A DNA stretch of 64,000 bases from Rhodocyclales bacterium GT-UBC. GTDB taxonomy: Bacteria; Pseudomonadota; Gammaproteobacteria; Burkholderiales; Rhodocyclaceae. Shown piece after piece: positions 25,730 to 34,121 of this stretch. The notes beneath the pieces are model-generated. The model made no database searches, was not told the origin of the DNA, and saw only the letters and a program-made list of their open reading frames with translations. A program made the position numbers and the translations under genes. The first letter of the stretch is position 1, and each line of letters opens with the position of its first letter. The stretch spans positions 40,114 through 104,113 of the forward strand of contig QXPY01000016.1 in NCBI GenBank assembly GCA_003583745.1, given 5' to 3'.

Positions 25730-26704
25730 ATGTCATTCAGAATTCAGGATAGTCCGAATCGGGCGGCTTTCGATACGCGCTCGTCGCAAGATTTGCGCAG
25801 CCAGTTTCAAAAGGATCCGCAGCAGGGATTGAAAGCTGCCGCTCAGCAGTTTGAAACGCTGTTTCTGCAGCAGGTGATCAAGAGCATGCGCGACGCGACG
25901 CCAAGCGACGGGATGCTCAATAGTGAGCAGTCGCGTTTCTATACCAGCTTGCTCGACCAGCAAATGGCACAAAATATTGCAACCAGCGGAAAAGGTATCG
26001 GTTTCGCCAAACTGATCGAGCAGCAGTTAGGGCGCAACATGGCAAGTGCCGAAGGAAAGACGGATCTTGCTGCACCGGCAAATGCTGCCGGCAATGCGTT
26101 GCCGCTCTCCGTGCCGGATGTGCGCCACATGCAATACACCCCGGTGCCGAGCAGTCTGCCTACTTCGGCTTCCTATCCCGCGGCGAATGCCGTCAATAAC
26201 TCAGGTTCGGGCAATAGTGCTGGTGACGCGCCGGCTTCGTCCAAGGCCTTTGTCGATCGCGTGTGGCCGGCAGCGGTCGAGGCTTCCAAATCTACCGGCA
26301 TTCCTCCGCAATTTCTGGTTGGCCATGCGGCATTGGAAAGTGGTTGGGGGAAGAGCGAGATTCGCAAGGCCGACGGGTCATCGAGTAATAATCTGTTCGG
26401 TATCAAGGCCGGCAAGGGGTGGAATGGACCTACCGTAGAGGCCAAAACGACGGAATATGTCGATGGCCAGCCGCAAACGGTTGTGGCCCGCTTCCGTGCC
26501 TATGCTTCCTATGACGAGGCATTTCGCGACTATGCCAGCCTGTTGCGCGGTAATCCGCGCTACAGCAGTGTGATTGGCTCTCAGGATGGCGCGGAGTTTG
26601 CTAAAGGATTGCAAAGGGCCGGATACGCAACGGATCCGGCCTATGCTGAGAAGTTGAATCGAATAATCAGCGGCCCTAGTTTGCGCATGGCGCTGGTCGG
26701 TTGA
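25730..26704 (+). CDS. flgJ: FlgJ rod cap with peptidoglycan hydrolase domain
   Basis: FlgJ guides rod assembly and opens the peptidoglycan. The 324-residue protein is the two-domain type. The rod-cap domain covers about residues 20-105 (AAQQFETLFLQQVIKSMRDATP). A low-complexity linker separates it from a glucosaminidase domain (PQFLVGHAALESGWGKSEIR with the catalytic Glu, NLFGIKAGKGW). It is the last gene of the flgB operon; a separate late promoter for flgK follows. Confidence 0.96.
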   Translation: MSFRIQDSPNRAAFDTRSSQDLRSQFQKDPQQGLKAAAQQFETLFLQQVIKSMRDATPSDGMLNSEQSRFYTSLLDQQMAQNIATSGKGIGFAKLIEQQLGRNMASAEGKTDLAAPANAAGNALPLSVPDVRHMQYTPVPSSLPTSASYPAANAVNNSGSGNSAGDAPASSKAFVDRVWPAAVEASKSTGIPPQFLVGHAALESGWGKSEIRKADGSSSNNLFGIKAGKGWNGPTVEAKTTEYVDGQPQTVVARFRAYASYDEAFRDYASLLRGNPRYSSVIGSQDGAEFAKGLQRAGYATDPAYAEKLNRIISGPSLRMALVG

Positions 26705-26707
26705 AGA

Positions 26708-26734
26708 TCAAGTTAATCCCGATTGTGCCGTTAA
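26708..26734 (+). promoter_or_regulatory. Sigma28 promoter of flgK-flgL
   Basis: TCAAGTTA (26708-26715, 6 of 8 matches to the -35) and GCCGTTAA (26727-26734, 7 of 8 matches to the -10) are separated by exactly 11 bp. Transcription would start near 26741, 15 bp before the flgK ATG. flgKL commonly has its own late promoter in enteric bacteria. Confidence 0.7.
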
Positions 26735-26743
26735 TAATCGGGA
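26717..26743 (+). repeat. Inverted repeat overlapping flgK promoter and ribosome site
   Basis: TCCCGATT (26717-26724) and AATCGGGA (26736-26743) are perfect complements with an 11-nt loop. The 3' arm runs into the AAGGAG ribosome site of flgK (26743-26748). In read-through mRNA from flgJ it could fold and mask that site. Confidence 0.6.
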
Positions 26744-26755
26744 AGGAGAGTAGGA

Positions 26756-28813
26756 ATGGCGAGCGGCTTAATCAGTATTGCGATGACCGGGATCGGTGCG
26801 GCTCAAACCGGGTTGCTGACGACGAGCAATAACATCTCGAATTTGAATACCGAGGGTTATACCCGCCAGCGCATCATCCAGGCCTCGAATTCCACCGTTA
26901 TGACCGGGGCAGGGGGTATCGGTCAAGGGACCCATGTTGTCACGGTTTCGCGCATGTACAGCGAGGCCTTGACCAAGCAGGTGCTGAGCGCGCAGTCGAG
27001 CGTTAGCTCTCTTGATACCTACTATGGACAGATCAGCCAGATCGATAACATGCTGGCCGATAAGACAGCCGGCCTGACCCCGGTTATTCAGAAATTTTTT
27101 GACGGGATTCAAGCGGTTGCCAGTAATCCTTCGTCCACATCGGCGCGCAGTTCGATGGTAACGGCTGCACAGACCATGGTCGATAGCTTCAAGAGCATGT
27201 ATAGCCGGCTCGACGAGTTGAATGATGGGGTTAACTCCCAGATCGGCAGCATGGTCAACTCTATCAACGGATATACGAAGGAAATTGCGCAACTGAACCA
27301 ACAGATCGTTTCGGCGGCTTCGCTCAATGGGCAGCCGTCAAATGACCTGCTCGACAAGCGAGACCAACTGGTTTCCGAGTTGAATAAGCTGGTGCAGGTG
27401 AATGTCACGAACAACACTGATGGTACGTATAACGTATTTGTGGGAACGGGTCAGCAACTGGTTGTTGGAACCCAGGTGACACAGATGGCGGCGGTTGCCT
27501 CAGCGTCCGATCCTTCGCGTATCGTTGTTGGCCTGGTCGGTGCTTCGTCTGGTACGGTGCAGGAATTGCCTGAGTCGCTGATTACCGGGGGAACTCTGGG
27601 GGGGATGTTGAGTTTCCGTTCGCAGGCTCTCGACAAGTCATTTAATCAGTTAGGCCTGATGGCGGCCTCTGTCGCACAGACGTTCAATGCTCAGAATGCG
27701 CTGGGGCAGGACATGCTGGGAAATATCGCGGGCAGTTCGAGCTTTGTGGCGAATCTGTTCAATACCGACCAACCGACAGTTATTGCCAACTCTAAAAATA
27801 CATTTACCCCGGCACCCGTTCCCGTGGTTTCGGCGACGTTGAGTGCGGCATCATCCAATGGCACCAATTTTTATACCAATCTGACGGCAAGTGACTATCA
27901 GTTGGAATACGACGGTACCAATTTTTCATTGACCCGTCTTTCGGATAACAAGAGTTGGTCGGGGGGGTCGATTGCCGCAATCAACACAGCAATGGCCTCG
28001 GCCAACGAGTTGCAAGGCTTTACCCTAAGTGCGACCGCTGGTTCGTTTACGGCTGGTGACAAGTTCCTGATCCAACCGACTCGGGATTTGGCGCGAAATT
28101 TTGCTGTAAATAGCAGCGTTGCGGCCGATCCGCGTTTGATTGCAGCGGGTACGCCAGCCCGTGCCGGCGTTTCTCTCTCCAATACCGGCAGTGTGACCGT
28201 CGGCTCGGTGAGTGTTGCTACGGGCTACTCGGTAGCTGGTTTGCCGCTGAGCTTGACATACAACGGGACGGGCCTGACTGGCTTTCCTGTCGGTTCGGTG
28301 ACGGTCAGTGCTGGAGGAACGTCCACGACATATCCGATCACTGCCGCGACGGATGTGGTCCCGTTTACATCCGGCGCAACCGTGACGGTCAATGCGACGG
28401 CCACGGCCACCTCTCCGGCCGGGATTTCAATGATTTTCTCTGGCGTGCCGGCAACGGGAGATACTTTCACAATTTCGGCGAATACAAGCGGGGTGGAAGA
28501 TTCCGGCAACATACTGCGTTTGGGGAAGCTGCAAACGCAAAATACGATGAATGGCGGTACTGCCACTTATCAAGATAACTATGCAAGTTTTGTAAACGAC
28601 ATCGGTAACAAAACGTCGTCTGCGGAGGTCTCGTCTACTGCGCAGACGACGCTACTGAATCAGGCAACCGCTGCGCGTGAATCGGTTTCAGGGGTCAACC
28701 GCGATGAGGAAGCCGCAAAGCTGATCGAGTACCAGCAGGCTTACCAAGCCTCCGCCAAAGTGCTCGAGATTGCCAGCAAGCTGTTTGACACAATGATTTC
28801 GCTTGCCGGTTAA
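26756..28813 (+). CDS. flgK: FlgK hook-filament junction protein 1
   Basis: FlgK joins hook and filament. The 685-residue protein has the conserved N-terminal helices (MTGIGAAQTGLLTTSNNISNLNTEGYTRQR, shown in part) and C-terminal helices (VSGVNRDEEAAKLIEYQQAYQASAKVLEIASKLFD, shown in part). The central variable domain, about residues 340-590, is Ser/Thr/Gly-rich and makes it longer than the E. coli protein (547). Start codon ATG at 26756 has an AAGGAGAG ribosome site. Confidence 0.96.
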   Translation: MASGLISIAMTGIGAAQTGLLTTSNNISNLNTEGYTRQRIIQASNSTVMTGAGGIGQGTHVVTVSRMYSEALTKQVLSAQSSVSSLDTYYGQISQIDNMLADKTAGLTPVIQKFFDGIQAVASNPSSTSARSSMVTAAQTMVDSFKSMYSRLDELNDGVNSQIGSMVNSINGYTKEIAQLNQQIVSAASLNGQPSNDLLDKRDQLVSELNKLVQVNVTNNTDGTYNVFVGTGQQLVVGTQVTQMAAVASASDPSRIVVGLVGASSGTVQELPESLITGGTLGGMLSFRSQALDKSFNQLGLMAASVAQTFNAQNALGQDMLGNIAGSSSFVANLFNTDQPTVIANSKNTFTPAPVPVVSATLSAASSNGTNFYTNLTASDYQLEYDGTNFSLTRLSDNKSWSGGSIAAINTAMASANELQGFTLSATAGSFTAGDKFLIQPTRDLARNFAVNSSVAADPRLIAAGTPARAGVSLSNTGSVTVGSVSVATGYSVAGLPLSLTYNGTGLTGFPVGSVTVSAGGTSTTYPITAATDVVPFTSGATVTVNATATATSPAGISMIFSGVPATGDTFTISANTSGVEDSGNILRLGKLQTQNTMNGGTATYQDNYASFVNDIGNKTSSAEVSSTAQTTLLNQATAARESVSGVNRDEEAAKLIEYQQAYQASAKVLEIASKLFDTMISLAG

Positions 28814-28825
28814 GCCAAGGAGTTC

Positions 28826-29785
28826 ATGATGAATATGCGCGTTAGTTCCAATCAAATGTACAGCAGCGGAATTAGTGGTATCCAGCGGCTGCAAAGTGAC
28901 TTGTATACCCTGCAGAATCAAGTCGATACCGGGCGCCGCATCGTGACGCCGAAGGATGATCCGGTGGGTTCCGCACAAGCACTGGTGGTGACTCAGTCTT
29001 CTTCGGTCAATGATCTGTACATCAAGAATCAGGGGACTGCGACAACCAAGTTGAGTGCGCTTGACAGTACGCTCGATGGTGTTGGGAAAGAGTTGCAGAA
29101 TATCTACGACAAGGCTCTGGCGGCAGGTAACGGTAGCTATTCCGATTCCGAGCGTGCTGCTGTGGCGGCGGAATTGCAGGCGAGATTGGGAACGTTGGTA
29201 CAGCTGGCCAATACTCAGGATGGAACGGGGCGTTACGTATTTTCCGGTTTCCAGTCAACGACGCAGCCGTTTGCGGTAAGTGCCAATACATCGCCTTACT
29301 CTTTGGGAAATACGCATATTGCGTATAGCGGCGATGATGGCGTGCAGAACCTGCAGGTCGGTGCAGCCACTACTGTGGCGACGAGTACCCCCGGTAGTGA
29401 AGTCTTCATGCGGATTCGCGACTCGAGTGGCAATGTGACCGGTCGCAGCGTGTTCGATGCTGTTAAGAACATGGTCGACTTTCTCAAGACGCCTGGTGCG
29501 AGTGCTTCTTCGACGACCTATAAAACGGCACTAAGCGATATCGACTCAGCAATGTCCAGCGTTTCCCGGGTCAGGGCGACGGTCGGGGCAAGTCTGTCTT
29601 CGCTTGAGACGATGGGGGACACCGCGGCTGATCGAAAGCTGCAATACAAGGAGCAGCTTTCCAACCTTGAAGACCTGGATTACGCAAAAGCGCTTTCGGA
29701 TGTTTCGCAAAAGAAACTGCAACTCGAGGCGTCTCAGGCAACTTTTGCCGCTACTGCCAAGCTGAGTTTGTTTGATCACATATGA
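28826..29785 (+). CDS. flgL: FlgL hook-filament junction protein 3
   Basis: FlgL links FlgK to the flagellin filament. The 319-residue protein has the flagellin-like N-terminus (MRVSSNQMYSSGISGIQRLQ, DPVGSAQALVV) and C-terminus (LSDVSQKKLQLEASQATFAATAKLSLFDHI). ATGs at 28826, 28829 and 28835 are in frame; AAGGAG at 28817-28822 best fits the 28829 start (6-bp spacing). Its last 4 bp overlap the following lipoprotein gene. Confidence 0.95.
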   Translation: MMNMRVSSNQMYSSGISGIQRLQSDLYTLQNQVDTGRRIVTPKDDPVGSAQALVVTQSSSVNDLYIKNQGTATTKLSALDSTLDGVGKELQNIYDKALAAGNGSYSDSERAAVAAELQARLGTLVQLANTQDGTGRYVFSGFQSTTQPFAVSANTSPYSLGNTHIAYSGDDGVQNLQVGAATTVATSTPGSEVFMRIRDSSGNVTGRSVFDAVKNMVDFLKTPGASASSTTYKTALSDIDSAMSSVSRVRATVGASLSSLETMGDTAADRKLQYKEQLSNLEDLDYAKALSDVSQKKLQLEASQATFAATAKLSLFDHI

Positions 29786-30267
29786 TTTCCCGTGTTTTTC
29801 TGATGGCCGGGGTCGCGGCGCTGTTTCTGAGTTTGGGCGGTTGCAGTTCGACATCCGGTTCGGGGTCACCGCTGATCCCAGACAAGGCGATTCGTTTGAC
29901 CGCGAAAACGTCGGTCTCGCTGTCCAGTTTGGCTGCCGGCGCTTTGATCGTTGGTGCTATCCACATTGTTTACGATCCATTGGCGCCGAATTGGGAAATC
30001 GAAGAGGCCCGGCTGACCGAGGATACATATCGCTTTTCTCTCAAAATGAAGCGCTACCATACAGGGGGGGCTGGAGAATCTATTCAAATCCTGAAGCGAC
30101 GCGCCAGCGAGTTGCAGCGCGAGCAGGGGTATGCCGGCTATCTCCTTATGGAGTACTCCGAAGGAATCGATTCACAGACTTTGGGAGCACGGCGTGTGGC
30201 CGACGGTACGATCAAATTGGTACAACGTGCCCAAGCCGATTCGTTCATGCAAAACGAAGGCTATTGA
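29782..30267 (+). CDS. Uncharacterised lipoprotein coupled to flgL
   Basis: This 161-residue product begins with a lipoprotein signal peptide and lipobox SLGGC (Cys21). The mature part has a short hydrophobic stretch (SLSSLAAGALIVGAIHIVYDP) and a soluble C-terminal region with basic residues. No family was recognised. The ATGA overlap with flgL implies translation from the flgKL message, so a role at the late stage of flagellar assembly or at the envelope around the motor is possible but unproven. It ends 1 bp from the convergent fliR stop. Confidence 0.8.
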   Translation: MISRVFLMAGVAALFLSLGGCSSTSGSGSPLIPDKAIRLTAKTSVSLSSLAAGALIVGAIHIVYDPLAPNWEIEEARLTEDTYRFSLKMKRYHTGGAGESIQILKRRASELQREQGYAGYLLMEYSEGIDSQTLGARRVADGTIKLVQRAQADSFMQNEGY

Positions 30268-30268
30268 C

Positions 30269-31048
30269 CTAGCCGGGTACGGCAAAGCCGAGCAGGGCTT
30301 CCAGGGCGAATTGGTAGAGCGCCTGCAGTGGTACGGTCAGATAGTTCAAACTGATCGCCAGTCCGATAAAGCCGCCGCTCGTCGTCAGCGGAAAGCCAAG
30401 TGCGAAAATGTTAAGTTGCGGTGCTGCACGGGTGAGGACGGCCAAGGCCACGTTGGTGATCATCAGCGCGACTACGATTGGTAGTGCCAGCAGCAAGCCG
30501 GCGGAAAATATCTTTCCACCCAGATTGGTCAGGTTGAGCCAGCTATCGGGATTCAGCGCGGCGGCGCTGACCGGAATTGCTGAAAAACTCTGGACCAAAG
30601 TTCCGATATAGAGCAGGTGACCATCGATCGATAAAAAGGTCAGCAGCGACAGCAAGCCCATGAATTCGGCAATGACAGGCGTTTGAGACGAACTGAGCGG
30701 ATCGTAGGAAGTGGCGAAGCCGAGGCCCATTTGAGCGCCGATGAATTCACCTGAAAATTCGACCGCGGCAAACACTGTTTTGGCGGCGAAGCCCATGCCC
30801 ATGCCGATTAGTATTTGTTGCGCCAATATCCACAGGCCGGCAAGCGAGCCAGCTTGTACCGTCGGCATTGACGGAAGCGCCGGCGCGACAGCCAGCGTGA
30901 TAGCAATGGCCAAAATCAATCGGGTTCTTCGCGGAATGCCTGCCGTACTCCAAAGTGGAGCTGTGGCAATAAACGCGAGGATACGAGCCAAGGGATAAAT
31001 GATCGCCGCGATCCAGGTGTCGATCTGGACGGTCGTCAGCGTAATCAT
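30269..31048 (-). CDS. fliR: FliR flagellar export gate membrane protein
   Basis: FliR is a core membrane subunit of the export gate with FliP and FliQ. The 259-residue protein is very hydrophobic with about six membrane segments and the conserved FliR regions (LILAIAITLAVAPALP, EFIGAQMGLGFATSYDP). The start at 31048 (ITLTTVQIDTW) lies 2 bp after the fliQ stop; a longer frame extends into fliQ and was rejected. It is the last gene of fliKLMNOPQR. Confidence 0.95.
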   Translation of the reverse strand: MITLTTVQIDTWIAAIIYPLARILAFIATAPLWSTAGIPRRTRLILAIAITLAVAPALPSMPTVQAGSLAGLWILAQQILIGMGMGFAAKTVFAAVEFSGEFIGAQMGLGFATSYDPLSSSQTPVIAEFMGLLSLLTFLSIDGHLLYIGTLVQSFSAIPVSAAALNPDSWLNLTNLGGKIFSAGLLLALPIVVALMITNVALAVLTRAAPQLNIFALGFPLTTSGGFIGLAISLNYLTVPLQALYQFALEALLGFAVPG

Positions 31049-31050
31049 GT

Positions 31051-31320
31051 TCAGCCAATCAAATGTGGAATGCTTTCGAACAGGTGCACGATGTAATCCA
31101 TCAGATATTGGATCATCCATGGGCCTGCTAGAAGAAGAACCAAAAACATCACCACGAGTTTGGGAACAAACTGCAGGCTCGATTCATTGAGTTGTGTCGC
31201 CGCCTGAAAAATACTGATGATAAGGCCGACGGCAAGTGCCGCAAAAAGCATGGGGGCCGAGATGGTCAGCGTGACCTCAATGGCCTGGCGGCCAATTTCC
31301 ATGACGTTATCGGGGGTCAT
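31051..31320 (-). CDS. fliQ: FliQ flagellar export gate membrane protein
   Basis: FliQ is a small export-gate subunit. The 89-residue protein has two membrane helices and the family motif IEVTLTISAPMLFAALAVGL / FQAATQLNESSLQFVPK. Its ATG overlaps the fliP stop (ATGA), which fixes the start at 31320 and rules out a longer upstream reading. Confidence 0.96.
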   Translation of the reverse strand: MTPDNVMEIGRQAIEVTLTISAPMLFAALAVGLIISIFQAATQLNESSLQFVPKLVVMFLVLLLAGPWMIQYLMDYIVHLFESIPHLIG

Positions 31321-32063
31321 GAGCCGAAACTTTGAACGAGCGAACCAATGACGAGGTGCCAACCATCGACCAATACGAAAAGCATCAGTTTGAAAGGAAG
31401 GGCGACCATTACGGGAGACATCATCATCATCCCCATTGACATCAGCAAGCTGGCGACGACCATGTCGATGACCAGAAAGGGAATAAATATGATGAAGGCG
31501 ATCTGGAACGCAGTTTTCAGTTCGCTAATGACGAAGGCGGGCACGAGTATGCGAAGGGGGACATCTTCCGGACTTTGAATCGCACCGGTTTTGGCGATCC
31601 CGACAAAAAGGGCAATATCGCTTTCACGGGTTTGCTTGAGCATGAAGCTGCGCATGGGCAAGGCTGCACGCTCAGCAGCTTGCATCACATTGATCTTGTT
31701 TTCCGACAGTGGCAAATACGCCTCCGTATAGACCCTGTCCAATACCGGAGACATCACGAAAAAGGTCAGGAAAAGCGATAGACCGACAACGATTTGGTTA
31801 GGCGGCGCCGTTTGCGTGCCCATGGCATGGCGTAGGAGTGACAGGACAATCACAATCCGCGTGAACCCCGTCATCATGAGCAGCATGGCCGGAATGAAGG
31901 TCAGCGCGGTCATCAGCAACAGCGTCTGGATGGTCAGCGAGTAGGTGGTGCCACCGCCCGCTGCCGGCGTACTTGTCACGGCCGGCAACCCAGAGGCAGT
32001 CTGGCCAAAGGCCAGTCCAACCTGGATGAGTAGTCCCAGGGCAAAAAGCAGGTGCTTATTCAT
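31317..32063 (-). CDS. fliP: FliP flagellar export gate membrane protein
   Basis: FliP forms the pentameric core of the export gate. The 248-residue protein has a signal-peptide-like start. Conserved FliP motifs follow (FTRIVIVLSLLRHAMGTQTAPPNQIVVGL, PFLVIDMVVASLLMSMGMMMM, LPFKLMLFVLVDGW, each given in part). It overlaps fliO by 8 bp and fliQ by 4 bp. Confidence 0.97.
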   Translation of the reverse strand: MNKHLLFALGLLIQVGLAFGQTASGLPAVTSTPAAGGGTTYSLTIQTLLLMTALTFIPAMLLMMTGFTRIVIVLSLLRHAMGTQTAPPNQIVVGLSLFLTFFVMSPVLDRVYTEAYLPLSENKINVMQAAERAALPMRSFMLKQTRESDIALFVGIAKTGAIQSPEDVPLRILVPAFVISELKTAFQIAFIIFIPFLVIDMVVASLLMSMGMMMMSPVMVALPFKLMLFVLVDGWHLVIGSLVQSFGS

Positions 32064-32460
32064 TGTGACGTCGATCTGTGACTGATTTCAGCCACTGAGA
32101 GAAGGGGCTGTCAGCGTTGACTTCAGCGCTTGTCCCGACGGTCGCCCCCTTGGCCAGGCGATGCAAAGTGCGGATTTGGCCTGGCACGATACCGATGACC
32201 AGCCATTCGTCGCCGACCTCGATCAAGATGATCCGCTCGCGCGGTCCCAAGGCAACGCCACCGACAATTTTCATGCCGCCCTGTCCGAAACCTTTTCCGC
32301 CGTTGAGCTTACGAGCCAGCCAGGCTAGCCCGAACAGGACGCTGACGATTAATGCGAGAGCCAAGCCTGCTTGGACGAATGTGCCAGATCCGACATTGGG
32401 ACTGGTTGTTTCGTTGGCCCAAGCAGAAAGCGGAAGAAGCAGAGCGAGAAAGCGAAGCAA
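32056..32460 (-). CDS. fliO: FliO flagellar biosynthesis protein
   Basis: FliO helps stabilise FliP during gate assembly. The 134-residue product has an N-terminal signal-like stretch, one membrane helix (AGLALALIVSVLFGLAWLA) and a basic cytoplasmic domain (RERIILIEVGDEWLVIGIVPGQIRTLHRL). No ATG is available: the frame opens after a stop about 70 bp upstream. TTG at 32460 is the best start, with no clear ribosome site. It is separated from fliN by an unusual 199-bp gap. Confidence 0.85.
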   Translation of the reverse strand: MLRFLALLLPLSAWANETTSPNVGSGTFVQAGLALALIVSVLFGLAWLARKLNGGKGFGQGGMKIVGGVALGPRERIILIEVGDEWLVIGIVPGQIRTLHRLAKGATVGTSAEVNADSPFSQWLKSVTDRRHNE

Positions 32461-32541
32461 GGGAGGTTGGCCTGAGACAATGAGCGAGAGGCCGTTATCT
32501 TAAACCGAAACGAGTCGGCAAAATCTTCGAATCTGCCGGTG

Positions 32542-32561
32542 AGCCTTCCTGGTGGAAGGCT
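32542..32561 (-). repeat. Perfect hairpin in the fliN-fliO gap
   Basis: AGCCTTCC and GGAAGGCT form an 8-bp stem with a 4-nt loop. No T tract follows on the transcribed strand, so it does not look like a standard intrinsic terminator. It may stabilise the upstream mRNA or mark a processing point. Confidence 0.5.
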
Positions 32562-32596
32562 TCGATTGCGCGCCGTGGTGTTTCTCTCCGATATCT

Positions 32597-32612
32597 TGCG
32601 ATCTGTAAGCCA
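32597..32612 (-). promoter_or_regulatory. Candidate sigma54 promoter upstream of fliO
   Basis: On the minus strand TGGCTTACAGATCGCA keeps TGGC and GCA with GG and GC 10 bp apart. It deviates at the A-C-G of the -24 element and at one T of the -12. It would give fliOPQR a separate start with a leader of about 127 nt. Confidence 0.35.
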
Positions 32613-32659
32613 ATTTCATCGCATATCATCCGGCTCAGGTGCGAACACCAGTGCCCTGG

Positions 32660-33106
32660 TTAGCGGTTTAGCTTACGCATTCGCTCTGAAGGCGTGATGA
32701 TGTCGGTCAGGCGAATACCAAATTTGTCGTTCACCACAACGACTTCGCCTTGGGCGATCAGCGTTCCATTTACCAGCACATCCATCGGTTCTCCAGCCAT
32801 GGCATCCAATTCGACGACCGAACCGTGAGCTAATTGCAGCAGATTCTTGATAGTGATTTTGGTGCGGCCGAGTTCAACAGTAATCTGGACGGGGATGTCC
32901 AAAATCATGTCGAGTTCGTTCATCATGCCGCCGGCACCTCCTGTGCCGCCGAATGACGGGAATATGTCAGCCGGTTGAACTGCGGGTTGCGCCGCTGCGG
33001 ACTCCGTAATGGCCTGTTCGGCCATCGCGGCGGCCCAGTCGTCATCGTTGATCTGGCCGTCGTCTTCTGCGGCGTTGTTTTCGATATTTTCCATTTCGTC
33101 AGCCAT
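32660..33106 (-). CDS. fliN: FliN flagellar switch protein
   Basis: FliN forms the base of the C ring with FliM. The 148-residue protein has an acidic N-terminus and the SpoA domain (MILDIPVQITVELGRTKI, GSVVELDAMAGEPMDVLVNG, VNDKFGIRLTDIITPSERMRKL, given in part). The start MADEMEN at 33106 overlaps fliM by 8 bp; an upstream in-frame codon inside fliM was rejected. Confidence 0.96.
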   Translation of the reverse strand: MADEMENIENNAAEDDGQINDDDWAAAMAEQAITESAAAQPAVQPADIFPSFGGTGGAGGMMNELDMILDIPVQITVELGRTKITIKNLLQLAHGSVVELDAMAGEPMDVLVNGTLIAQGEVVVVNDKFGIRLTDIITPSERMRKLNR

Positions 33107-34115
33107 TTTTATCTCCCGGCACGGTTTCGGTTGATGCCGGATCGGACAGTGAAGCGATGAAGCGTTCAACCTTGAGTGCGTATTGGCCATTTAGTTGCCC
33201 ATACGTGCACTCCATCAAGGGAACGTTGTCGACCAGTGCCTGAATCTTTTCCGGAATGTGCAGCGGAATGACATCCCCCGCCTTCAGTTTGAGAATCTGC
33301 CCCAGTTTGATCTTGCCGGAACCCAATTGGGCAACGATTTCGACCTCTGCCCCTTGAAGTTGCTTGCGCAGTGTGCCGATCCAGCGCTTGTCGGTGGATA
33401 GCTGGTCACTTTGCATCGTGCTGTAGAGCAGGTCGCGGATCGGCTCGAGCATCGAATAAGGAAAGCAAATATGCATGTCTGCCGTCGCGCCACCGAATTC
33501 AAGGGTGAAGGTCGTCGATACGACGATTTCTGAAGGCGTGGCGATATTTGCGAACTGCGAGTTCATTTCCGACCGAATGTACTCGAAGTTGATGTTGTAA
33601 ACCGGGCGCCACGACTTGCTGTATTCCGTGAATACGACATCAAGCAAGCCTTGGATGATCCGTTGCTCGGTGGCGGTGAAATCTCGTCCTTCAACGCGAG
33701 TATGGAAACGCCCGTCACCACCGAACATGTTGTCTACGACCAGAAAAACCAAATTCGGATCGAAGACGAATAATGCCGTGCCGCGCAGCGGCTTGGCGAC
33801 AACCAGGTTCAGATTGGTCGGGACGACGAGATTCCGGATGAATTCACTGTATTTTTGCACCCGGATGGGTCCAACCGAAATCTCGGCGTTACGGTGCATG
33901 TAATTGAACAGGCCGATACGTAGGTAGCGAGCAAAGCGTTCGTTAACCAATTCAAGGGTTGGCATGCGGCCACGAACGATCCGCTCCTGCGTGCCGAGAT
34001 TGTACGAGCGGACGCCACCGCCTTCACCCTGAGCCTCATCGGGTTCGTCGGTTTCCCCGGAGACGCCCTTGAGAAGGGCGTCAACCTCGTCCTGGGAAAG
34101 AAAATCGCCTGCCAT
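33099..34115 (-). CDS. fliM: FliM flagellar switch protein
   Basis: FliM receives CheY-P and couples the switch to FliG. The 338-residue protein begins with the CheY-binding peptide (FLSQDEVDALLKGV). The middle domain follows (LVNERFARYLRIGLFNYMHRNAEI) and the C-terminal SpoA domain (VPLMECTYGQLNGQYALKVE). It lies 6 bp after fliL and overlaps fliN. Confidence 0.97.
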   Translation of the reverse strand: MAGDFLSQDEVDALLKGVSGETDEPDEAQGEGGGVRSYNLGTQERIVRGRMPTLELVNERFARYLRIGLFNYMHRNAEISVGPIRVQKYSEFIRNLVVPTNLNLVVAKPLRGTALFVFDPNLVFLVVDNMFGGDGRFHTRVEGRDFTATEQRIIQGLLDVVFTEYSKSWRPVYNINFEYIRSEMNSQFANIATPSEIVVSTTFTLEFGGATADMHICFPYSMLEPIRDLLYSTMQSDQLSTDKRWIGTLRKQLQGAEVEIVAQLGSGKIKLGQILKLKAGDVIPLHIPEKIQALVDNVPLMECTYGQLNGQYALKVERFIASLSDPASTETVPGDKNG

Positions 34116-34121
34116 GACTCC

